Part shown: positions 1 to 4,378 of the stretch, piece after piece
How the letters are laid out: every line of letters begins with the position of its first letter
How positions within the stretch are numbered: the first letter of the stretch is position 1
NCBI GenBank assembly: GCA_902475865.1
Contig: CABSBK010000102.1
Location: forward strand, 1 to 5,080
Length of the DNA stretch: 5,080 nt
From: an uncultured Collinsella sp.
GTDB taxonomy: Bacteria; Actinomycetota; Coriobacteriia; Coriobacteriales; Coriobacteriaceae
Reading direction: 5' to 3'
The notes under the pieces: generated by a model
The model's database searches: none
What the model saw: only the letters and a program-made list of their open reading frames with translations
Told to the model about the DNA's origin: nothing
Position numbers and translations under genes: made by a program

Positions 1-84
1 ATGCCCCGTCGCCCGAATCAGATCAGCGCTGGTCTTTCCGGTCTTAAGCAGCTGCGTCTCAAGCTCGATGATGAGATAGCTCAT
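1..84 (-). CDS. Probable small XRE-type helix-turn-helix regulator, N-terminal fragment
   Basis: Only the first 28 codons are in the window; the gene runs off the left edge. The visible protein begins MSYLIIELETQLLKTGKTSA and continues DLIRATGH. This resembles the first helix and turn entry of small Cro/C1-type DNA-binding proteins (a short beta-like start, then L..LL...GKT..DL...TG). The ATG at 84 is preceded by a perfect AGGAGG (89-94), which overlaps the TAG stop of the upstream DUF2975 gene, so the two are almost certainly co-transcribed and perhaps translationally coupled. DUF2975 proteins are commonly encoded beside a small HTH regulator of the YozG/COG3655 kind, and that context supports the call. 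The recognition helix is not visible, so the family is an inference; the existence of a coding start here is much better supported than its function. Confidence 0.55.
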   Translation of the reverse strand, partial: MSYLIIELETQLLKTGKTSADLIRATGH

Positions 85-88
85 GTTT

Positions 89-94
89 CCTCCT
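89..94 (-). promoter_or_regulatory. Shine-Dalgarno overlapping the upstream stop codon
   Basis: On the minus strand the sequence reads TAGGAGGAAACATG. The TAG (93-95) ends the DUF2975 gene, its last bases form AGGAGG, and ATG at 84 starts the regulator. The overlap suggests coupled translation and fixes both the stop and the start. Confidence 0.8.
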
Positions 95-653
95 ACACAA
101 GCTCGTCAGACTGCTCTTGGAGCAGCGAGGCATAACTCCAGATCGCCGAGATGAACAAACAGACAACTGCGCCGATAAGCGATCCCGCATCAAGGGTAAC
201 GCCTTGGCAAACCTCAATAACGAAGGAATGAGGAACGACGTAAAGCTCCAGTCCGCCAATGGTGAGATTGACCGATCCGTAGGCACCAACAAACGAAACC
301 GCGGCGTTAACAGCAAGAGCAAGGGCAAGAACACGGATAAGCCGCACATGCGCTCTGGTAAAAGGCGAGGCGCCTCGCGAGATGTTACGGCTGATCCCAC
401 ACAAAACGACAAGCGAAATACCCACAACGAGTACCAGGCACAGTCCGCTTGGGATAACGATGCACCCGCCATTGAGAAGCGTCACGACACCGAAAGAATC
501 GACAGAAGCAACGTTTGCAATCGCATACCAGATCACGTAAACAACCAACGCGGCAAAAGCGACGAGCATCCCTGCAAAAACGGCTGCCATGCAAAAACCA
601 AGCTTCCTGATATTTTCGCCCACCTTGGCCATACGCTGAACGCTGTTGGACAT
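93..653 (-). CDS. DUF2975-type four-helix integral membrane protein
   Basis: A 186-residue protein of unknown biochemical role, expected in the cytoplasmic membrane. Four hydrophobic segments are visible at about residues 19-46, 66-88, 104-124 and 157-176. Between helices 2 and 3 lies ISRGASPFTRAHVRLIR (91-107), matching the family pattern of a short I..G.PF loop followed by a basic stretch. The C-terminus, YASLLQEQSDELV, is the usual acidic tail after the last helix. The frame is open up to an ATG at 755, but the start at 653 is preferred: it has GAGGGTGAG just upstream (657-665), and the extra 34 residues would be Cys-rich, non-hydrophobic and encoded across a palindrome. The gene is followed with an overlapping Shine-Dalgarno by a small probable HTH regulator. 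DUF2975/HTH pairs are widespread in Firmicutes and Actinobacteria, but no function is firmly assigned. A regulatory membrane partner for the HTH protein is plausible but inferred. Confidence 0.82.
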   Translation of the reverse strand: MSNSVQRMAKVGENIRKLGFCMAAVFAGMLVAFAALVVYVIWYAIANVASVDSFGVVTLLNGGCIVIPSGLCLVLVVGISLVVLCGISRNISRGASPFTRAHVRLIRVLALALAVNAAVSFVGAYGSVNLTIGGLELYVVPHSFVIEVCQGVTLDAGSLIGAVVCLFISAIWSYASLLQEQSDELV

Positions 654-656
654 ACA

Positions 657-665
657 CTCACCCTC
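657..665 (-). promoter_or_regulatory. Ribosome binding site deciding the DUF2975 start
   Basis: The minus strand reads GAGGGTGAG three bases before ATG at 653; its GAGGG core is 7 nt from the start codon. This site argues for the 653 start over the in-frame ATG at 755, which has no comparable purine-rich stretch. Confidence 0.65.
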
Positions 666-673
666 ATCGACTC

Positions 674-707
674 TATCGTTATTCGAACAGTTTATCGAAC
701 AACGATA
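674..707. promoter_or_regulatory. 34-bp inverted repeat upstream of the DUF2975/HTH operon
   Basis: Two 13-nt arms, TATCGTTATTCGA (674-686) and TCGAACAACGATA (695-707), are complementary at 12 of 13 positions around an 8-nt spacer. The single mismatch (681/700) is A-C on the plus strand and U-G on the minus transcript, so an RNA hairpin on the minus strand would be fully paired. It ends 21 nt before the DUF2975 start codon. It could be the operator of the linked HTH regulator (autoregulation) or a hairpin in the 5' leader. No convincing -35/-10 pair is visible beside it, so which applies is open. Confidence 0.6.
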
Positions 708-793
708 TGGATTGCATGCGGAAAGCCCCGCCAGTGCGCATAGGCCATTCACCAATCAGAAAGGGTGAGAGTGGTTTATTGGACACGTATCGA

Positions 794-861
794 ACGAGAG
801 CGGATAATCTCCCACTTTGAGGCCGCCACCGGGCCTAAAACGGGAGATTATCCACTCTCAT
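794..861 (-). repeat. Long near-perfect stem-loop behind the Hpt gene (terminator-like or palindromic repeat)
   Basis: Positions 794-813 pair with 842-861 over 20 bp, with non-Watson-Crick pairs only at 801/854 and 795/860. The stem continues inward through 814/841, 815/840, three A-T pairs and, after a one-base bulge at 819, AGGCC (820-824) with GGCCT (832-836), leaving a loop of about 7 nt. All four imperfect pairs of the stem (795/860, 801/854, 814/841, 815/840) are G-U on the minus strand and A-C on the plus strand, so it fits a minus-strand RNA structure. It starts 22 nt after the Hpt stop codon and is well placed to end or protect that transcript. However, no U-tract follows the 3' arm, so a classical intrinsic terminator is not shown. 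A dispersed palindromic repeat is the alternative. The rest of the 654-883 gap shows no gene. Confidence 0.65.
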
Positions 862-883
862 AGTCATCAAAGCACACAAGCTC

Positions 884-1240
884 TTATTCAGCCGCCTCGC
901 GCAGGGCCGACAACGTGGCCGCATATTGCTGCTGCAACGCATGCATTCCCTCGCGAGCGCCGTCAACGGCATCGGCGCCGCGCAGCGCCTCGGTCACCAC
1001 GACCGCCGGCTCGTACAGATTATCGAATCCCAGGTTCTGGCTCACGCCCTTGAGCGTGTGCGCTGCCATAAACGCACCTTCGGCGTCTCCCGCCGCCATG
1101 GCGGCCTCCAGCTTGTCCATGCTCTCGTCATCCAAAAACTTGAGGGCAAAGCGGGCAAGCATTTCCTCGCCCATCAGCCGAGCGCACGCGTCGTCATAAT
1201 TGGCGCCGATCTTCTCATACGCCTCACGCATGGAAATCAT
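884..1240 (-). CDS. Stand-alone Hpt histidine phosphotransfer protein
   Basis: A 118-residue cytoplasmic protein consisting of a single Hpt four-helix-bundle domain. The signature AAHTLKGVSQNLG (59-71) carries the phospho-accepting His61, with the conserved Lys64-Gly65 next to it. In phosphorelays such proteins move phosphoryl groups between receiver domains, or between a hybrid kinase and a receiver. The start at 1240 is supported by AAAGGAG (1250-1256) at 9-nt spacing; the in-frame ATG three codons later would be too far from it. The gene lies only 23 nt behind the receiver/HD-GYP gene on the same strand, so the two probably form one operon, and the receiver domain of that neighbour is the obvious partner. 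The cognate kinase is not in the window. A long stem-loop follows the stop. Family assignment is firm; the partner is inferred. Confidence 0.93.
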   Translation of the reverse strand: MISMREAYEKIGANYDDACARLMGEEMLARFALKFLDDESMDKLEAAMAAGDAEGAFMAAHTLKGVSQNLGFDNLYEPAVVVTEALRGADAVDGAREGMHALQQQYAATLSALREAAE

Positions 1241-1263
1241 GGATTAAAACTCCTTTGGTCAAA

Positions 1264-3144
1264 CTAAATCGTGGGAAACGCGACAACGTCGGCGGGGCGC
1301 GCCAACGTCTCGGCGATACGGTCTTGCACCTCGAGCAGGCAGTCGAGCAACAGCGAGTTAAAGGTGCCGCACTTACCGTCCAGGATCATCTGGATAGCCT
1401 CCTCGTGCGGGATGGCGCCCTTGTACACGCGCACACTCGTCAACGCATCATACACGTCGGCCACCGAAACCACCTGTGCGGCGATGGGAATCTGGTTGCC
1501 CTTAAGGCCATCGGGATAGCCCTTGCCGTCCCAGCGCTCGTGGTGCCAACGCGCAATCTGGTACGCATATTCCATAAGCGCATTGCCGACGTGATGGCGA
1601 CCCAGCTCAAGCAACATGTCGGCGCCGATCGTGGTATGCGTCTTCATAATCTCGAACTCCTCGGACGTAAGGCGCCCGGGTTTGTTGAGAATCGCATCGT
1701 CAATCGACATCTTGCCGATATCGTGCAGCGCCGAAGCCAGGGCAATCGTGGAGCGTTCCTCATTGTCGAGGGAGATCGTGTCGCTACGCTGGACCAGACA
1801 GTCAAGCAGCAGCTCGGTCAGTTTTTCGATATTCGTAACGTGCCTGCCGCTCTCGCCGTTGCGAAGCTCCATGACGCCGGCCATGATGTCGATGAGCATG
1901 CGACTGTTCTTGACGCGCTCGTTGTACTGCTGGGACAGCAGGCTCGTCAGGCGGCGCTGTTTGGCGTATAGGCGGATGGTGTTACTTACACGGCGGCGCA
2001 CGACACGGGAGTCAAACGGGCGGTTGATATAGTCCGAGGCGCCCAGCTCGTACGCGCGCAGAACCATATCATCGGAATCTTCGCTCGAAATCATGATGAC
2101 AGGCAGATTGTCACTAACCGATCGGCGCGACAGACCGGCCAGCACCTCAAAGCCGCTTATGCCCGGCATGACAATATCCAGCAGCACGAGCGACAGCTCA
2201 TCGCCATAGCGGTCGACCATGTCGAGCGCCGCACGACCGTTATCGGCCTCGAGGATGCAATACTCGTCCTTGAGCATCTCGTTGAGAATGGCTCGGTTCA
2301 TCTCGGAGTCATCGACAATAAGCACCGAAGGCTTTTCGCTTTGGAAGGCCTCGATGGAATCGGCATCGGTCACGACCGTACCGGCTTTTGCCTTAGCGCG
2401 GCTCAGTAACTGGGCAGCACGGCCAACGCCCTCATCGACCGTCTCGCCATGAATGCGAACGCCACCAACACACGCCGTCAAGCTCACGTACTCATGGCCC
2501 GGAATAATCGTGGAATGAACGGCTTCGGATACCTGATGCAGGCGACGGGCGAAGTCATCGGAGGGAATATTGGGCATGACGACCACAAACTTGTCGCAGC
2601 CATAGTGCACAAGCTCGTCAGTCGAACGGATTCCGCTGCGTATGGCTGTCGCCACAGCACCGAGTGCAAGGTCGCCGGCATGATGGCCGCAGGTATCGTT
2701 GAAGACCCTAAAATCATCAAGGTCGATCATCGCAACGCCGGCATTCATGCGGGCGCTACGGAGCTTTTCCTCGTAATATCGGCGATTGCGCACACTCGTC
2801 AGCACGTCGGTGTAGACAAGGTCCTCTTCTGTGGCCTCTTGCTCATCAATCGGACGCACCATCAGCAAGACGTGAGGCTCGCCCTCGACCTTTAGAGGGC
2901 GCAGACGGGCGCGGTACTCAACACCATCGTTGAGCAGTTGCTCCGACACCTCGCCCGAATCTGCCAAGGCCTCAAGACTCGACTGACGCAGACAAGGGCA
3001 GCGATCGCCGGCGAGCAAGCAGTTAGGCTCGCTCTTAATCTGATCGGCCGACAGCAAACGTACCACGGGGTAGGTCTTCGCGGCGAGGGCGACCTCAGCG
3101 GCAGCCTCCTCGTCGGTTAGATTGACCTCGTGATTATTGAGCAT
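1264..3144 (-). CDS. Multidomain signalling protein: Cys-containing sensor region, degenerate GGDEF, receiver, HD-GYP phosphodiesterase
   Basis: A 626-residue protein with no membrane segment or signal peptide, hence cytoplasmic. Residues about 20-100 form a PAS-like region with Cys42, Cys49 and Cys51. Residues about 108-262 are a GGDEF domain: DLDDF (141-145) and NDTCGHHAGD (149-158) are kept, but the signature is GCDKF (182-186), so cyclase activity is probably lost. An RxxD motif (173-176) lies five residues before it, as in the c-di-GMP inhibitory site. Residues about 272-395 are a receiver with acidic pair Asp278-Asp279, phospho-acceptor Asp323 and Ser352/353; the usual Lys before PF is Arg375. 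Residues about 411-610 are HD-GYP: His435, HDIGK (474-478), His503, HHERWDGKGYP (534-544) and DVYDALTS (563-570). HD-GYP domains hydrolyse cyclic-di-GMP or related dinucleotides. The start at 3144 has a modest AAGGG upstream. The Hpt gene follows after 23 nt. Domain calls are firm; active hydrolysis and phospho-control are inferred. Confidence 0.93.
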   Translation of the reverse strand: MLNNHEVNLTDEEAAAEVALAAKTYPVVRLLSADQIKSEPNCLLAGDRCPCLRQSSLEALADSGEVSEQLLNDGVEYRARLRPLKVEGEPHVLLMVRPIDEQEATEEDLVYTDVLTSVRNRRYYEEKLRSARMNAGVAMIDLDDFRVFNDTCGHHAGDLALGAVATAIRSGIRSTDELVHYGCDKFVVVMPNIPSDDFARRLHQVSEAVHSTIIPGHEYVSLTACVGGVRIHGETVDEGVGRAAQLLSRAKAKAGTVVTDADSIEAFQSEKPSVLIVDDSEMNRAILNEMLKDEYCILEADNGRAALDMVDRYGDELSLVLLDIVMPGISGFEVLAGLSRRSVSDNLPVIMISSEDSDDMVLRAYELGASDYINRPFDSRVVRRRVSNTIRLYAKQRRLTSLLSQQYNERVKNSRMLIDIMAGVMELRNGESGRHVTNIEKLTELLLDCLVQRSDTISLDNEERSTIALASALHDIGKMSIDDAILNKPGRLTSEEFEIMKTHTTIGADMLLELGRHHVGNALMEYAYQIARWHHERWDGKGYPDGLKGNQIPIAAQVVSVADVYDALTSVRVYKGAIPHEEAIQMILDGKCGTFNSLLLDCLLEVQDRIAETLARPADVVAFPTI

Positions 3145-3168
3145 ATGGGGCCCTTTCGATAGTTTCGC

Positions 3169-3197
3169 ATGGTAGCGGTGGGTTCCAAATGCTACAA
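3169..3197 (-). promoter_or_regulatory. Candidate promoter for the HD-GYP/Hpt operon
   Basis: On the minus strand TTGTAG (3192-3197) and TACCAT (3169-3174) are separated by exactly 17 bp, and the -10-like box lies 24 nt upstream of the ATG at 3144. Both hexamers match the sigma-70 consensus only partly, so this is a candidate, not a call. A 5-6-5 inverted repeat (CAAGG/CCTTG, 3195-3210) overlaps the -35-like box. Confidence 0.3.
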
Positions 3198-3210
3198 GGG
3201 TAACACCTTG
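3195..3210. promoter_or_regulatory. Short inverted repeat, possible operator
   Basis: CAAGG (3195-3199) and CCTTG (3206-3210) are perfect inverted arms around GTAACA, on top of the candidate -35 box of the HD-GYP operon. TGTTAC, the inverse of the spacer, recurs at 3236-3241. The position suits repressor or activator binding, but the arms are short and chance is possible. Confidence 0.25.
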
Positions 3211-3355
3211 CCGATGCAGGTAAGCACGTGAATGCTGTTACATTTTTATGAGTTGGCAGACGGCGCGATTGAAGCCGCAGACGTGAGGTTTTGAGCACGT
3301 TTGTTAACACGGCCGAAACGTTTGCGGGTGAAGCCTGTTTTGGCTATTGCGGGTG

Positions 3356-4153
3356 TTAGAGCCCCAGGATGCCACGGACAATCTGAGCAGCCGCTGCCGG
3401 GCGATCGCGCAGGCCGTTGTGCGCGCCGGGAACCATTACGAGCGGACAGTCCAAAAGCTCAGCCGCTATCCTCGTTCCCGCCTCGCGGGGCGTACCAATC
3501 GAGAGCTCGCCCAAAAGCACGGCGGCCACCGTTTTCGACGCGCGAACGCTATCCCAATCGGGAACGCAGGTCATAGTAATCCCGTATTCGTTCGCCATGA
3601 AACTACGGCCATTGCGCAGAGCATGCTTAGCTTCTGCCTCGGTTAACTTGGGGGCCTCAGGGTCCGAATCGCCGATGGCGCCCAGGAAGGCCCGCAATGC
3701 CCTGGAGACCTTTCCCGCGGCGATCATCTCGAGCAAAACCGGGGCCGCACCCAGGCCGGCGCCCGCATCCGTCACGGCGGGTTCATGCAGAATCGCACGC
3801 GAGATTATGGCGGGGTTTGCACGGAGAAGCTCCAGGGCCACCAACGTACCGGCACTGTGCGCGAGCACGTTTGCCGGAGCGCCAATATGCTCGATAACAG
3901 CCTGCAGGTCGGCGGCCTGGGCAGCGAGGTCGTAGCGTCCGTCTGCAGCGTCGCCGCTCTCGCCGCAACCGCGGCGGTCGTAGGCAATGACGCGACAGTC
4001 ACGGGCGAGCTCGCGGGCGATGGCGTCAAAAAAGACGCCGTCGACGCAGGCACCGTGCACGCAAACCAAGGCGGGTGCATCGGACGATACAACCGGGCCG
4101 GCATACTCGCGGCAGGCAATCGTGGTGCCCGCATTCTCGACCGTAAAATCCAT
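3356..4153 (-). CDS. Alpha/beta-fold hydrolase
   Basis: A 265-residue soluble protein of the alpha/beta hydrolase (Abhydrolase_1/6) superfamily, near the usual length for a single-domain member. Visible landmarks: the oxyanion-hole strand VCVHGACVDG (30-39), AYDRRGCGESG (57-67), the nucleophile elbow AHSAG (98-102) with Ser100, LHEPAV (122-127) after strand 6, a variable cap at about 128-205, and PGAHNGLRDRP (242-252) with catalytic His245. Two features are unusual. The elbow begins with Ala instead of Gly. The position that normally holds the catalytic Asp reads GELSIGTP (215-222) with Ser218; Glu124 in HEP or Glu216 may serve instead. Substrate cannot be deduced: esterase, lactonase and C-C hydrolase activities all occur in this fold. 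The start at 4153 has only a weak G-rich stretch upstream. It is 211 nt upstream of the HD-GYP gene on the same strand, and no clear terminator was seen between them. Divergent from the radical SAM gene. Confidence 0.88.
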   Translation of the reverse strand: MDFTVENAGTTIACREYAGPVVSSDAPALVCVHGACVDGVFFDAIARELARDCRVIAYDRRGCGESGDAADGRYDLAAQAADLQAVIEHIGAPANVLAHSAGTLVALELLRANPAIISRAILHEPAVTDAGAGLGAAPVLLEMIAAGKVSRALRAFLGAIGDSDPEAPKLTEAEAKHALRNGRSFMANEYGITMTCVPDWDSVRASKTVAAVLLGELSIGTPREAGTRIAAELLDCPLVMVPGAHNGLRDRPAAAAQIVRGILGL

Positions 4154-4175
4154 GTTGTGCCCCCATCATCAACGC

Positions 4176-4207
4176 CCATCCAGTTGTACATCGGTACGGT
4201 TGGATGG
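4176..4207 (+). promoter_or_regulatory. 32-nt stem-loop / dyad in the divergent intergenic region
   Basis: Positions 4176-4189 pair with 4194-4207 around the 4-nt loop ATCG. As DNA the dyad is CCATCCA/TGGATGG with an inner GTAC/GTAC. The three central pairs (4183/4200, 4184/4199, 4185/4198) are G-U or U-G on the plus strand and C-A mismatches on the minus strand, so a plus-strand RNA would form a fully paired 14-bp stem. It lies 22 nt upstream of the hydrolase start and 171 nt upstream of the radical SAM start. It could be an operator for the divergent pair or an RNA element in the radical SAM leader. No U-tract follows it. Confidence 0.5.
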
Positions 4208-4363
4208 ACCCGCATTTCCTTACGCCTTGTTAACAGATTAACTGTACCCGACCCGAGGCTTTTCATGGCACGGCATAATGAGCGACGTTAAAAAACGAAA
4301 CCTGCAAAGCACAAGCCCGGACCATACGTTGGAGCCGATGCTATGCTTAAGGTTAATTGTCTT

Positions 4364-4369
4364 GAGGAG
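4364..4369 (+). promoter_or_regulatory. Shine-Dalgarno of the radical SAM gene
   Basis: GAGGAG lies 9 nt before ATG at 4379. It favours this start over an in-frame ATG at 4343, which would add 12 residues and put the Shine-Dalgarno inside the coding region. Confidence 0.7.
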
Positions 4370-4378
4370 CTTTTACCT

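Noticed and set aside
117..743. Plus-strand open frame of 208 codons
   Set aside because: Antisense to the DUF2975 gene, whose membrane helices and family motifs are clear. The plus-strand product is hydrophilic, low in structure and has no recognisable motif.
654..755. Longer N-terminus for the DUF2975 protein, starting at 755
   Set aside because: No Shine-Dalgarno at 755. The added 34 residues are Cys-rich and unlike the family, and they would be encoded across the 674-707 palindrome.
1255..1971. Plus-strand open frame of 238 codons
   Set aside because: Lies opposite the HD-GYP and receiver domains, whose catalytic motifs are intact; long antisense frames are expected in GC-rich genes.
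3291..3355. Intrinsic terminator after the hydrolase
   Set aside because: Only weak 4-6 bp arms (ACGTTT/AAACGT, AGCC/GGCT) and no U-tract on the minus strand.
4343..4378. Upstream in-frame ATG for the radical SAM protein
   Set aside because: It would put the strong GAGGAG inside the gene, and the 12 extra residues precede the family's usual opening.
4208..4378. Sigma-70 promoter for the radical SAM gene
   Set aside because: CATAAT (4274-4279) and TATGCT (4342-4347) resemble -10 boxes, but neither has a matching -35 at 16-18 bp. The gene must have a promoter, but I cannot place it.
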